This document shows positions 27,560 to 38,332 of a stretch of DNA of 64,000 nt, in pieces (position 1 is the stretch's first letter; each line of letters starts with the position of its first letter). Source of the DNA: Acidobacteriota bacterium (GTDB lineage: Bacteria > Acidobacteriota > Terriglobia > Acidiferrales > UBA7541); contig PMTV01000039.1 in NCBI GenBank assembly GCA_003167215.1, forward strand, positions 62,001 through 126,000, in the 5' to 3' direction. Position numbers and translations under genes: made by a program. Below the pieces are notes generated by a model. It searched no databases. It had not been told where the DNA came from and saw only the letters and a list, made by a program, of their open reading frames with translations.

Positions 27560-28222
27560 ATGGGCGCGAATTCCACAGTGGTCCTCGAATTCATCCTTCT
27601 GGCGGTAACGTCTGTATTCTTTCTGGTTGATCCGTTCACCGTAATTCCGATGTTTGTTTCTGTCACGGAAGATTCGTCCGCATCCGAACGCCGGCAAGTG
27701 GCGCGCCGAGCCGCGTGGACTTGCGCGATTGTGCTGAGTTCGTTCGCTCTGGCCGGCAGCTTGATTTTCAAAATGTTTGGAATCACCCTCCCCGCCTTCA
27801 AAATTGCCGGCGGAATCATCTTGTTGCGGATTGGCCTGGACATGCTGCAAGCGCGCCAATCCTCCACCAAAGTCACGCCGGAAGAAACTCAGGAGAGCAC
27901 GACCAAAGCTGATGCGAGCATCATTCCTTTAGGCATGCCGATGTTGGCCGGCCCCGGAGCAATTTCAACCGTGATGGTTTTAGTCGGGGAATCGCACGCC
28001 ATATGGCAACACGGAGTAATTTACGCGACCATTCTTCTTGTGTCGTTTGTTTCGTATCTGGTCTTGGCGGGAGCTGACCGCGTGCGGCGCTACCTCGGAG
28101 ATACGGGAATTCGCATCATGACGCGTCTGATGGGATTGCTGCTGGTCGCGCTGGCGGTACAGTTCGTCGCGAACGGCCTGACGGATTTCGGGCTGCTGAA
28201 ACCGCTGGCTTCGCCATTCTGA
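27560..28222 (+). CDS. MarC family integral membrane protein
   Basis: A protein of 220 residues with six predicted membrane helices. The MarC/UPF0056 motifs are present: FFLVDPFTVIPMFVSVT near the N-terminus, FKIAGGIILLRIGLDML, IIPLGMPMLAGPGAISTVMVL, and RLMGLLLVALAVQFVANGL at the end. These proteins resemble transporters, but no substrate is established; despite the name, a role in multidrug resistance is not supported in E. coli. The ATG at 27560 is the best family-like start; a TTG at 27536 would add eight residues. Confidence 0.9.
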   Translation: MGANSTVVLEFILLAVTSVFFLVDPFTVIPMFVSVTEDSSASERRQVARRAAWTCAIVLSSFALAGSLIFKMFGITLPAFKIAGGIILLRIGLDMLQARQSSTKVTPEETQESTTKADASIIPLGMPMLAGPGAISTVMVLVGESHAIWQHGVIYATILLVSFVSYLVLAGADRVRRYLGDTGIRIMTRLMGLLLVALAVQFVANGLTDFGLLKPLASPF

Positions 28223-28240
28223 GCGCATTGCCGCTCGCTC

Positions 28241-29401
28241 TTAGAATTCTTCCTCAATTTTCTTCAGCTTTGTAATTTTCAATTTTATTCGGAAATCGCG
28301 CGAACGCACTTCCGCCAGAATTGCGCGGCGCGTCTCCGCGGGCAGCATTTCAGGTTCCAGCACGCCGGCCTCGTCGCGCGGAAAATGCTTGATGAAGACT
28401 GCGGCTATATGCGCAGTGGCATAAGAGATGGGCGTCGCGATCAATCCGCGCTGGCGGATCTGAAAAAGCGAGGGAAAGCTTGCGTCCCATCGCACGAGCA
28501 AAGGCTGATCGTCCTTCATGCCTCGCAACAATACCGCGGCTGCAAACCTTGCATTGTAGAGGATGCCTCTCCGGATCAGCGCCGCCACATTCTTGGGCGT
28601 AAGCGTCTTGGGAAACCGTTTGCGGACGATCCCTTGCGAACGGTTCAGCCTGCCTTGGCGGAACCAGCGGTACAAGCGATCGAAATCGTTCCCGCCGATT
28701 TTCGCGTCCATGTCGCGGATCGGGATCACGTAAGGCACCATGCAGACTTCGTCCTGCGCGGCCAGGTAAACGGTGGTCTCGCCAATCGGGGGCGGGAAGC
28801 GGAATTTTTCGCGGTCGGCAAATCGCTTTGCCAAAACGAACCGGCCGTTGCGATAGATCCTGGGCCTTGAAATCGCTTCGTCATAAGCGCCTTCGGGCGA
28901 CCAGGTCGAAACCGGATCCTTGCTCTCCGTGCTCTCGAACAGGCGCAACTGAACCGACTCGACCGAATCGAGCAGTTCCGACCCGCGCTTGGCGAGAAGA
29001 TTGGTTAAACCTGGAGCGGCCCCGGTGCAAATCACCGCTGCCCGGTTTTTCGCCACGAAGCGTTTGTTGAATCGCAATTGTTCAGGTTTAAAAAGGCTGC
29101 GCGTGAGGTGGCTGTTCAAATCAAGGTAATGCGCGCGCAGGCGCAGCGCAGCGCGAAGGATAATTTCGTTGAACACGGCCGGCGAAGCATTGACGATCAG
29201 ATTGCAGCCGCGAGCCGCGCGAACGATGGACCATAGATTTCGCGCGTTTGTTTCGACGACCTTTATTTCACTCTTCTTGCCCAGAAACTTTTGCGCGCGT
29301 TCGGGATCGCGATCGCCGCACCACACGGTGTGTCCTTGGCGCGCCAGCAATTGTGCCAGCAGCGAGCCGGTGCCGCCCACACCCAGAACGAAGATCCGCA
29401 T
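28241..29401 (-). CDS. Saccharopine dehydrogenase-like NAD(P)-binding protein
   Basis: A protein of 386 residues. The N-terminus is a Rossmann fold (FVLGVGGTGSLLAQLLARQG, residues 3-22 in part) followed by CGDRDPERAQKFLGKK and LIVNASPAVFNEIILRAALR, typical of the saccharopine dehydrogenase/homospermidine synthase-like superfamily. The C-terminal half is the catalytic alpha/beta domain of the same superfamily. Lysine biosynthesis partners are absent, so the actual substrate is unclear. It converges on marC with an 18-base gap. Confidence 0.78.
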   Translation of the reverse strand: MRIFVLGVGGTGSLLAQLLARQGHTVWCGDRDPERAQKFLGKKSEIKVVETNARNLWSIVRAARGCNLIVNASPAVFNEIILRAALRLRAHYLDLNSHLTRSLFKPEQLRFNKRFVAKNRAAVICTGAAPGLTNLLAKRGSELLDSVESVQLRLFESTESKDPVSTWSPEGAYDEAISRPRIYRNGRFVLAKRFADREKFRFPPPIGETTVYLAAQDEVCMVPYVIPIRDMDAKIGGNDFDRLYRWFRQGRLNRSQGIVRKRFPKTLTPKNVAALIRRGILYNARFAAAVLLRGMKDDQPLLVRWDASFPSLFQIRQRGLIATPISYATAHIAAVFIKHFPRDEAGVLEPEMLPAETRRAILAEVRSRDFRIKLKITKLKKIEEEF

Positions 29402-29591
29402 CGGCTCGAAACTTTACCACATCCAACAAGCCTACGGCCGCCGGCAACGCTGCCGCCGCCGGGGAAAATCCGAAATCTGCCCCGGTGCGCTGGAACGGTA
29501 GGAGATATGCGGGCCCCAGCGGTATACTGGCCGCTGCGTCTTTCTTCGACCCGGTTGCGACTTAAGGTCTGTGACCTATCCAAAGGAGTGA

Positions 29592-30572
29592 ATGCCGCTC
29601 GCTGACAAATTCGGACGCCAAATAACCGACTTGCGCATCTCGGTCACCGACCGCTGCAATTTTCGATGCGTCTATTGCCGCTCGGCCAATCCCGAGAATC
29701 ACATGGCGGAGCACGCTCTGCTCGAATGGGAGGAGTACGAGCGGCTGGCTCGCATCCTGGTCAGTATGGGGATTCGCAAAATTCGAGTAACCGGCGGCGA
29801 ACCCTTGGTGCGCCCCGGCGTCGAAGACTTTATCGCGCAGCTGAAAGCGCTGGGCGTTCAGGATCTTTCGATGACCACGAACGGCCACTTGCTCGCGGAA
29901 CGTTGCGATCGCCTGGTGGCGGCGGGACTGAATCGAATCAATATCAGTCTCGACTCTCTGGACCGCGATAAGTTCGAACAAATTACGCGCACAAAAACAT
30001 TCGACCAGGTGCTCGCGGGAATTAAGGCCGCGCAGGCTTCTCCGCTGCGCCCGGTGAAAGTGAACGCCGTGTTGGTGCGCGGAATAAATGATGGCGAGGT
30101 TGAGGCGTTCGCGGAATTTGCGCGCGAGCACGACATCGTGATGCGCTTCATCGAATTCATGCCGCTTGACGCCGACCGCACCTGGACCCGCGATCAGGTC
30201 GTCACCGCCGCGGAAGTCCATCGGCGGATTTCCGCACGCTGGCCGCTTATCCCGGTCATTCACGAGCGCAGCGAAACGGCGCGCAAGTATCGGTTTGTCG
30301 ATGGCCGCGGCGAAATCGGGCTCATCGCGCCGGTGTCGCATCCGTTCTGCGGGCATTGCTCGCGCATCCGGCTTACAGCGGACGGAAAACTGCGCACCTG
30401 CCTTTTCAGCAAGGAAGATCACGACTTGAAATTTATGTTGCGCGGCGGCGCCACCGACCGGGAAATCGGCGACACGATCCTCGCCATCGTCCATAAGAAA
30501 GAAAAGGGACATCGCATCAATGAAGCGGATTTCATTCCGCCTTCGCGCACCATGGTTTTTATCGGCGGGTAG
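29592..30572 (+). CDS. moaA: MoaA, GTP 3',8-cyclase
   Basis: A radical SAM enzyme of 326 residues that starts molybdenum cofactor synthesis. The SAM cluster cysteines are Cys22, Cys26 and Cys29 in TDRCNFRCVYC. The second cluster is bound by Cys residues in HPFCGHCSRIR and LRTCLFS. TGGEPLVRPGVEDFI and the essential C-terminal Gly-Gly (VFIGG) are present, so the protein looks functional. AAAGGAG precedes the ATG. The other moa and mog genes are not in the window. Confidence 0.96.
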   Translation: MPLADKFGRQITDLRISVTDRCNFRCVYCRSANPENHMAEHALLEWEEYERLARILVSMGIRKIRVTGGEPLVRPGVEDFIAQLKALGVQDLSMTTNGHLLAERCDRLVAAGLNRINISLDSLDRDKFEQITRTKTFDQVLAGIKAAQASPLRPVKVNAVLVRGINDGEVEAFAEFAREHDIVMRFIEFMPLDADRTWTRDQVVTAAEVHRRISARWPLIPVIHERSETARKYRFVDGRGEIGLIAPVSHPFCGHCSRIRLTADGKLRTCLFSKEDHDLKFMLRGGATDREIGDTILAIVHKKEKGHRINEADFIPPSRTMVFIGG

Positions 30573-30642
30573 TTCGCGTTTCGCTGCGAAGCTCTGTGGC
30601 CGCAGATTCTCATTCTCAGAAAATACCCAGGAGCCCGCTTAG

Positions 30643-31089
30643 ATGGCGGATGAGGAATCCAAATATTTCTCGCTCACCGAAGCCGAACGACTTCGCGTTC
30701 AGCTCGAACCGGTGCTGATCGAAGCCATGGAGTCGCGCCGCAAATTGGGCGAAGCGGAAGAGCAACTGAACGCGCTCGCCGAACGCATCCAGCGCTCCGG
30801 TGGCCTTTTGATTTCCTACGAGAAAACCGCGCGCATGCGATTGGATCGCAATCGCTCGGAGGAAGCTGTGCGTTCTGCGCTCGAGCAGATTCAAGCCACC
30901 GGCTGCGTGGTGAAGGATCTGGACGTCGGCCTGTTGGACTTTCCCGCGCGCATTAACAATCAGGAAGTTTATTTGTGCTGGCGACTGGGCGAAGATCGCA
31001 TCCGGTTTTATCACCGACAGGACGAAGGTTTTTCGGCGCGCAAGCCTATCGATCCACGCGACTCCGGCTACAGCAGCCCGGTCCAGTAA
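30643..31089 (+). CDS. DUF2203 family protein
   Basis: A protein of 148 residues, mostly helical, with the DUF2203 layout: KYFSLTEAERLRVQLEPVLIE at the start (shown here as FSLTEAERLRVQLEP), a charged coiled coil (KLGEAEEQLNALAERI), LLDFPARINNQEVYLCWRLGE and RFYHRQDEGFSARKPI at the end. These are small, soluble, broadly distributed proteins with no known activity. It lies between moaA and the DUF255 gene, with 70 and 44 bases of spacing. Confidence 0.85.
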   Translation: MADEESKYFSLTEAERLRVQLEPVLIEAMESRRKLGEAEEQLNALAERIQRSGGLLISYEKTARMRLDRNRSEEAVRSALEQIQATGCVVKDLDVGLLDFPARINNQEVYLCWRLGEDRIRFYHRQDEGFSARKPIDPRDSGYSSPVQ

Positions 31090-31133
31090 ATGCACGGCGC
31101 GAATTGTCTGCCGCCAACTTCATCTGAGGACTC

Positions 31134-33260
31134 GTGACCAATCCCATCGAAAATCGCTTGAAGGATTCTACCAGCCCCTATCTGCGTTCCGCGGCGCACC
31201 AGCCGGTGGACTGGCACGAGTGGGGCGAAGAAGCATTTGCGCGCGCGCGGGCCGAAAATAAACCGATCCTGCTGGATATTGGTGCGGTCTGGTGCCATTG
31301 GTGCCACGTCATCGACCGCGAGAGCTACGAAAATCCTGAGATCGCGGCAATAATTAATCGCTTTTACGTTCCGGTGAAAGTGGATCGCGACGAACGGCCC
31401 GACGTGGATTCGCGTTATCAATCCGCAATCAGCGCAATTTCCGGGCAGGGCGGCTGGCCCTTGACTGCGTTCCTCACGCCCGATGGAAAACCGTTTTTCG
31501 GCGGCACTTATTTCCCGCCCGAAGACGCCATGGGCCGGCCGGGCTTCAAGCGCATCCTGGCCTCCATCGCCGAAGCTTTCAAAACGCGGCGTACCGAAGT
31601 GGACACTTCGGCAGTGGCGCTGGAGGAAGCCGTCGCCAAGTCGGAAGTGTTTCGTGCCGCGCGCGGTGAATTCGATGCGGGGATTGTAGATGCTGTCGTC
31701 GAATCGGCGCTCCATCTGTTTGATGAACACAACGGCGGTTTCGGGCAATCGCCGAAGTTCCCGCACGCCAGCGCCGTGGATTTGTTGCTCGAGCGGTATC
31801 AATCCACACGCGATCCGCATTTGCTGCTAGTTGCCGACCGCACACTGGAAGCCATGGCGTCCGGAGGCGTTTACGACCAGCTCGGCGGCGGATTTCACCG
31901 CTACTCGGTGGACGAACGCTGGTGCGTGCCGCACTTCGAAAAAATGACGTACGACAACTCGGAGTTGCTGAAGAATTTTCTGCACGGCTATCAAGTGACG
32001 AGCAAGCCTCTTTTCCGCGAAACGGCGGAAGGGATTATTTCGTGGGTGAACGAGGTGCTTTCCGATCAAGCGCGTGGCGGATTCTACGCGAGCCAGGACG
32101 CCGACCAGACTCTGGACGACGACGGCGATTATTTCACCTGGACGCAGGCGGAGGTGCGCGCTGTGCTTTCCGCGGAGGAGTCGCGCGCGGTGGAACTGTA
32201 TTACGACGTCAATAAGCGCGGAGAAATGCATCACAACCCGGAGAAGAATGTTCTCTGGGTCGCGTCGAGCGTCGCCGAGCTCGCGGCGAAAATGGGGCTC
32301 GACGAATCGAACACGCGAATTCTGCTCGCTCGCGCAAAAGGAAAATTGCTCGCGGCGCGCCGCGAGAGGCATCCCACCCCCGCAATTGACACCACCATCT
32401 ACGTTGGCTGGAATGCGATGTTTGTTTCTGCTTATCTCGAAGCCGCGCGCGTCCTGGGCCGCAAAGATTGCCGTCAGTTCGCGCTCAAAACATTGGATCG
32501 CCTGATGGCGGAAGCTTGGGATGAATCCAAAGGTTTCCTGCATCGTGCGGGGGGCCCGCGTCTGGAGGGTACGCTCGATGACCAGATCTTCGCTGCGGGT
32601 GCGCTGCTCGATGCCTACGAAGCGACCATGGACCCCAAGTATTTCGAGAAAGCTGAGCGTGCCATGCGGCTTGCCGTCGAACGCTTCGGCGATCCCGAAG
32701 GCGGGGGATTCTTCGACCGCGCGAAGGATGCGGCGCCGATGGGCGGCCTCGAAGTTCGGCGCAAACCGCTTCAGGATTCACCCACGCCCGGAACAAATTC
32801 CGTTGCGGTGATCGTTCTCGACAGGCTCTACGCATTCACGGGCGAAAAGCTCTATCGCGATTGGGCGGAGAAAACTCTGGAAGCTTTCATAGGGCTGGTT
32901 CCGCAATACGGATTATTCGCCGCAACATACGGCCTGGCGGCGCTGTTGCATTCGCGCCATCCAATTCAAGTGGTAGTGTTGGGCGCCACTGAAGATCCAA
33001 ATGCTGCCGCGCTTGAAAACGCAGCCAACGGAGTCTATCGCTTTGGTAAAGCGGTCTTGCGCGTTACCCCTGAACGGTTGATTTCCGCATCACTCGCTCC
33101 GGCGCTCAGCGAAACGTTACCTCACCTCGACGCCGCAAAGCCGCAAGCGCTCGTCTGTATTGAGACCACCTGTCATCCGCCGGTCACGACTCCCGACAAG
33201 CTCACTTCCCTCATCAGGGAAATCACAGGCGACGTATCCGGCGCCGCGGCCGCACCGTAA
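31134..33260 (+). CDS. Thioredoxin-fold DUF255 (YyaL/SSP411-like) protein
   Basis: A protein of 708 residues with the DUF255 architecture: an N-terminal thioredoxin-like domain with the diagnostic [17 protein letters not shown] (Cys-His-Trp-Cys-His) followed by [19 protein letters not shown], then an (alpha/alpha)6-barrel like that of N-acylglucosamine epimerases ([22 protein letters not shown], in part; [32 protein letters not shown]). No signal peptide is present. The start is GTG. These proteins are conserved in many phyla; a role in thiol redox or sugar modification is proposed but not established. Confidence 0.9.
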   Translation: MTNPIENRLKDSTSPYLRSAAHQPVDWHEWGEEAFARARAENKPILLDIGAVWCHWCHVIDRESYENPEIAAIINRFYVPVKVDRDERPDVDSRYQSAISAISGQGGWPLTAFLTPDGKPFFGGTYFPPEDAMGRPGFKRILASIAEAFKTRRTEVDTSAVALEEAVAKSEVFRAARGEFDAGIVDAVVESALHLFDEHNGGFGQSPKFPHASAVDLLLERYQSTRDPHLLLVADRTLEAMASGGVYDQLGGGFHRYSVDERWCVPHFEKMTYDNSELLKNFLHGYQVTSKPLFRETAEGIISWVNEVLSDQARGGFYASQDADQTLDDDGDYFTWTQAEVRAVLSAEESRAVELYYDVNKRGEMHHNPEKNVLWVASSVAELAAKMGLDESNTRILLARAKGKLLAARRERHPTPAIDTTIYVGWNAMFVSAYLEAARVLGRKDCRQFALKTLDRLMAEAWDESKGFLHRAGGPRLEGTLDDQIFAAGALLDAYEATMDPKYFEKAERAMRLAVERFGDPEGGGFFDRAKDAAPMGGLEVRRKPLQDSPTPGTNSVAVIVLDRLYAFTGEKLYRDWAEKTLEAFIGLVPQYGLFAATYGLAALLHSRHPIQVVVLGATEDPNAAALENAANGVYRFGKAVLRVTPERLISASLAPALSETLPHLDAAKPQALVCIETTCHPPVTTPDKLTSLIREITGDVSGAAAAP

Positions 33261-33298
33261 TCCTCGCTTACAGTCCAAGTGACTCGCGCGTGGAGTGA

Positions 33299-34789
<1,491 letters not shown>

Positions 34790-34910
34790 GCTGGTGAGAG
34801 GCCCTGCACCCACATTGGCGGGGCACAACGCTTTGAAGGCTCAGGAGTTGCAAGAGCGATGGAACAAATTAGCGGCCTGAACCGTAATACAGAGTGGAAG
34901 GAGGGGGGCC

Positions 34911-35174
34911 ATGATGTTTCTACTCTCTGTGACGCTGTTGTATTTCCTGCCCTCGATCATCGGCCACAAGAAGCGAGACTTCACGGGCATCTTTATCCTG
35001 AATCTCCTGCTTGGCTGGACGGTGATCGGATGGATTATCGCGATGATTTGGGCTTGCGCGGCCGGCGACCAGCAGCCCGTTTATGCAATTGCTGGTCCGG
35101 CCCGCTACTGCACGAGGTGTGGAGCGATGACGCCTGGTGCTCATTTCTGCCCAACCTGCGCTCGCCCGTTGTAA
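34911..35174 (+). CDS. Superinfection-immunity-type membrane protein with C-terminal zinc ribbon
   Basis: A protein of 87 residues. Two membrane helices (MFLLSVTLLYFLPSIIG and FILNLLLGWTVIGWIIAMIWA) separated by a charged loop with HKKRD match the phage T4 Imm/superinfection-immunity protein family. The C-terminal 25 residues hold two CxxC pairs (CTRCGAMTPGAHFCPTC), a zinc ribbon that the basic family lacks. GGAGGGGGG precedes the ATG. Chromosomal homologues are common in soil bacteria; whether they act against phage is unknown. It overlaps the longer upstream reading frame of the methyltransferase gene but not its likely start. Confidence 0.72.
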   Translation: MMFLLSVTLLYFLPSIIGHKKRDFTGIFILNLLLGWTVIGWIIAMIWACAAGDQQPVYAIAGPARYCTRCGAMTPGAHFCPTCARPL

Positions 35175-35208
35175 CTCGCATGATTCGCGCATCCGGCGGG
35201 GTGCGCTA

Positions 35209-35898
35209 GTGGCGGGTCCTGAAGCCGATCAAACCCTGCGCGAAGAATTCAATCGCTGGGCCGATGCGGGCAAGGGCGAATCGATGGAGCACGACCACTG
35301 GCCCATCGCCAAGCCCACCCTCGGCCTGATGCAGATTGAGCCCACCGACAATATCGTCGATGTGGGCTGCGGCGCGGGCTGGCTTTCGCGCGTTCTCGCC
35401 AAGCGCGTTCCGCAAGGCCGCGTGGTCGGCATGGACATTTCCGACGAGATGATCCATCACGCGCGGCGCGCCAGCGTCGATCTCGCGAACCTGGTTTTCG
35501 TCGTCGGTGAAGTGAACGAAATTCCCTGGGAAGCGAATTTTTTCACCCGCGCGATTTCAGTCGAATCTTCCTACTACTGGCCCGACCCCGCCAAGGGCAT
35601 CCGCGAAATTTATCGCGTGTTGCACGAAAACGGCTCGGCCTGGATCCTGATCAACTACTACCGCGACAACCCGTATTGCCATCAATGGGGCGAAAAACTT
35701 GCCGTCCCGACGCACCTGCTTTCCGCCGCTGAATGGGAAAAGCTGTTTCGCGAAGCAGGTTTTGCGAATGTCGCCCATCGCCTGCTCCCAGATCCCACTC
35801 CCACGCCCGAGACTTACACCGGCCGCTGGTTCCGCGACGCGAAAGAGCTAGCCGCCTTCCGCGCCATCGGTGCCCTCCTAGTCCACGGCACAAAGTAA
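35209..35898 (+). CDS. Class I SAM-dependent methyltransferase
   Basis: A protein of 229 residues with a UbiE/Methyltransf_11-like Rossmann fold: motif I NIVDVGCGAGWLSRVLAKR, motif II RVVGMDISDEMIHHARR, then a partly conserved IYRVLHENGSAWILINYY. The GTG at 35209 was chosen: GGGG lies a few bases upstream and the 24 codons before it overlap the zinc-ribbon gene without similarity. Ubiquinone/menaquinone methyltransferases share these motifs, but nothing fixes the substrate. Confidence 0.8.
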   Translation: MAGPEADQTLREEFNRWADAGKGESMEHDHWPIAKPTLGLMQIEPTDNIVDVGCGAGWLSRVLAKRVPQGRVVGMDISDEMIHHARRASVDLANLVFVVGEVNEIPWEANFFTRAISVESSYYWPDPAKGIREIYRVLHENGSAWILINYYRDNPYCHQWGEKLAVPTHLLSAAEWEKLFREAGFANVAHRLLPDPTPTPETYTGRWFRDAKELAAFRAIGALLVHGTK

Positions 35899-36019
35899 GT
35901 GCTGGCCGGGCGTTGAGCCTATTTGATGTGTCGCCCGCTAATAAACTTGGAGCCAGGCGCGGTATGATTGCATCGAATTCTGCGACGAGATTACTCAGAA
36001 CGTATGCACGGAGAATGCT

Positions 36020-37168
36020 TTGAACGACACGCAGCATAAGTGGATCGACGGAATGAAATGCGTTCTGGAGACCCTGAATCAGGGCGTGATCATCAATGAC
36101 CATCGCAGCCGGGTGGTCTTCGCGAACCGCCTGTTCCTGAAAATGATCGGGATGACCTCGGAAGAGCTTGTGGGGCGCCTCGTCGCAGAATTGTATCCAC
36201 CCGAAGATGTCCCAGCGCTTTTGAAGCACATCGAGCAGAGAGAAGCGGAAGGACAAGGCCAGTACGAGTTCTTCGTGCCGCGGGTCGGAGGCGAAAAATT
36301 ACCGGTGCTGATTACCTCGCGCCAAATCAAAGACCCGGACGGCAACACGTTTGCGGTGGTCACGGCCACGGACATTACCGAACAGAAACGCGCCGAGAAT
36401 GCGCTGCGCCAAGCCAATGTTCAGCTCGAGCAGCGCCATCGAGAGATCGAAGAAGATCTGCTGCTCGCGGCACGCGTGCAACAGAGCCTCGCTCCCAGCG
36501 GATTGACTTGGGGCAAGGTGTTGGTCGAGACGTTCTATCAGCCGGTGCGAACGATCGGCGGAGATTTTGGACTCGTCGCGCCGCGCGGCGGCAACCTTAG
36601 TCTCATGGTTTGCGATGTCTCGGGGCATGGCATCGGTTCAGCGCTCGTCGCCAACCGCATCTACACCGAGACAATGTCTCAAATAGAGCGCGGCATCGGG
36701 CTCGGCGCGATGATGAAGCACCTCAACACCTTCGTGAAAGGGAATCTCGGCAGCTCGGTGTTCTACTTCACCATGGTGGCTGCGCGATTGAATTACGAGG
36801 ACCGCAGCCTGGAATTCGCCGGCGCCGGCCACCCACCGGCGATGATCGTTCAGCCAGGAGAGACGCCGCGGTTGCTCGAATCGCGCAGCGCAGTCCTCGG
36901 TTTGCTCGATGACGCGGTTGACAACGAAGCGTCGATAGAAGTCCCAGTGCAACCAGGCGATCGCGTGGTGATTTACACCGACGGCTTCACCGAAAGTTTC
37001 AACGCTCACAGCGATATGCTCGGCGTCGAGGGCTTCGGAGAAATCGTCCGAGAGGCTTCGGAGTTGCCGCTGCCTGAAATGAAGCGTCAGATTCTGGATC
37101 GAATCGAAGCCTGGCGCAGTGGCCCGGCCGCCGACGACATGTCGCTCGTCCTGATCGAAGTCCCGTGA
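36020..37168 (+). CDS. PAS-domain SpoIIE-type (PP2C) protein phosphatase
   Basis: A protein of 382 residues. Residues about 12-130 are a PAS domain (VFANRLFLKMIGMTSEELVGR) with a PAC-like end (ITEQKRAENALRQ); a short coiled-coil linker (VQLEQRHREIEEDLLLAARVQQ in part) leads to a SpoIIE/RsbU phosphatase (residues 155-380) with the metal-binding Asp in GGDFGLVAPRGG, VCDVSGHGIGSAL, and IYTDGFTES. These proteins dephosphorylate STAS anti-anti-sigma factors. A STAS gene and an RsbW-like gene are 19 kb away. It starts with TTG after a CGGAGA site; the next in-frame ATG is at 36053. No membrane helix is present. Confidence 0.9.
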   Translation: MNDTQHKWIDGMKCVLETLNQGVIINDHRSRVVFANRLFLKMIGMTSEELVGRLVAELYPPEDVPALLKHIEQREAEGQGQYEFFVPRVGGEKLPVLITSRQIKDPDGNTFAVVTATDITEQKRAENALRQANVQLEQRHREIEEDLLLAARVQQSLAPSGLTWGKVLVETFYQPVRTIGGDFGLVAPRGGNLSLMVCDVSGHGIGSALVANRIYTETMSQIERGIGLGAMMKHLNTFVKGNLGSSVFYFTMVAARLNYEDRSLEFAGAGHPPAMIVQPGETPRLLESRSAVLGLLDDAVDNEASIEVPVQPGDRVVIYTDGFTESFNAHSDMLGVEGFGEIVREASELPLPEMKRQILDRIEAWRSGPAADDMSLVLIEVP

Positions 37169-37262
37169 AGAAGTGCCATAAAGAAGTTCCATGAAATTTG
37201 TTCCGTGAGATTTCCAGTGGCTGCCGGCTCGCCAGCCACATTGAAATCCATTCGTGCCAGGT

Positions 37263-37291
37263 TTGACTCGTTGTACTGGCGCGGATATACT
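37263..37291 (+). promoter_or_regulatory. Sigma-70-type promoter of nuoB
   Basis: TTGACT at 37263-37268 and TATACT at 37286-37291 are 17 bases apart and each matches the consensus at five of six. The predicted start near 37298 gives a leader of about 34 bases for nuoB. Confidence 0.65.
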
Positions 37292-37331
37292 GCGCGTCTT
37301 TGTAGGCAGTTTGGTGAGGTAGAATAGGCTC

Positions 37332-37892
37332 ATGGGAGTTATAGACAATCGGTTTGAACGCAGCTACGTCCTTTCGACGGTGGATTACGTTTTCAATTGG
37401 GCGCGCAAGAGCGCGATTTGGCCGCTGACGTTTGGCCTGGCGTGCTGCGCCATCGAAATGATCGCTTCGACCACTTCGCGATTCGATATTGCGCGTTTCG
37501 GCGCCGAAGTTTTCAGGCCGTCGCCCCGCCAGGCGGACTTGATGATCGTAGCCGGCACCGTGACGCTGAAAATGTCGCCGGTGCTGAAGCGCGTGTGGGA
37601 GCAAATGCCGGAGCCGAAGTGGTGTATATCGATGGGCGCGTGTTCCAGCGTGGGTGGCCCGTTCAACGTGTATTCGGTGCTGCAGGGCGTGGACCGCATC
37701 GTTCCGGTGGACGTGTACGTGATTGGGTGCCCGCCTAGGCCTGAGGCCCTGTTCTATGCTCTCCTGAAGCTCCAGGACAAGATTGACCTGATGTCGCTGG
37801 CCAAGCGGCCCACGGAAGTCCGCTTGCAGCCGGAGATGGTCGAGGAATTCAAAAGCGGCGTGATGGTTGCCCAGTCGCCGCAATCGCGCTAA
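37332..37892 (+). CDS. nuoB: NuoB, NADH-quinone oxidoreductase subunit B (solitary gene)
   Basis: A protein of 186 residues that carries cluster N2, the last Fe-S cluster before quinone in complex I. All four cysteine ligands are present: adjacent Cys38 and Cys39 ([11 protein letters not shown]), Cys104 ([12 protein letters not shown]) and Cys133 (GCPPRPEAL). The neighbourhood lacks nuoA and nuoC, which normally flank it, so it is a detached gene with its own promoter. A duplicated or split complex I locus elsewhere is likely. It is followed after 20 bases by a Rieske gene. Confidence 0.93.
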   Translation: MGVIDNRFERSYVLSTVDYVFNWARKSAIWPLTFGLACCAIEMIASTTSRFDIARFGAEVFRPSPRQADLMIVAGTVTLKMSPVLKRVWEQMPEPKWCISMGACSSVGGPFNVYSVLQGVDRIVPVDVYVIGCPPRPEALFYALLKLQDKIDLMSLAKRPTEVRLQPEMVEEFKSGVMVAQSPQSR

Positions 37893-37912
37893 ATCTACTA
37901 GAGGGCCAACCA

Positions 37913-38218
37913 ATGGCGTTTCTGCGCACAGCGAAGAAGGACGAGGTCCCGCCCGGAATGATTCGTGAGTTTCAGATTGACGGGAAGACCTTTGCTCTAG
38001 CAAACGTTGACGGTAAACTGTTTGCCATCAATAACTTATGCCTCCATCGTGGAGGGCCATTGGGCCAGGGCGAGCTTCACGGCCAAATCGTCACTTGCCC
38101 CTGGCATGGGTGGCAGTACGACGTCACCACGGGAAAGCTGGTCACTAACCCTGCCGTCGCTTGCGAGACGTATGGGGTGGAAGTCCGCGGCGACGATATC
38201 TTCGTAGATGTAGGCTAA
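37913..38218 (+). CDS. Rieske-type [2Fe-2S] ferredoxin
   Basis: A protein of 101 residues with the Rieske fold and both ligand pairs: Cys43-x-His45 (NLCLHRGGPLGQG) and Cys62-x2-His65 (TCPWHGWQYDVTTG). It has no membrane anchor and resembles the soluble ferredoxins of NirD/dioxygenase systems. It is 20 bases after nuoB and probably co-transcribed; its electron partners are not clear from the context. Confidence 0.9.
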   Translation: MAFLRTAKKDEVPPGMIREFQIDGKTFALANVDGKLFAINNLCLHRGGPLGQGELHGQIVTCPWHGWQYDVTTGKLVTNPAVACETYGVEVRGDDIFVDVG

Positions 38219-38332
38219 GGCTGGACTTAGGCGCAACTTTACTGCTTCCGTGCCTGCCCCAAAAATTCCGCCAATAAAGTTATCCATTTTGCATACCTTT
38301 CCGTGTATATTGCGCGCGGCACTTTTTGACGG

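Noticed and set aside
29402-29591. Possible molybdenum-cofactor riboswitch before moaA
   Set aside because: No recognisable aptamer core was seen in the 190-base leader; only generic GC-rich pairing.
35137-35208. N-terminal extension of the methyltransferase from an ATG at 35137
   Set aside because: The extra 24 codons overlap the zinc-ribbon gene in another frame, show no similarity to methyltransferases, and lack a ribosome-binding site.
36999-38003. A 334-residue minus-strand reading frame over nuoB
   Set aside because: Antisense shadow; nuoB is well supported by four cysteines and a promoter.
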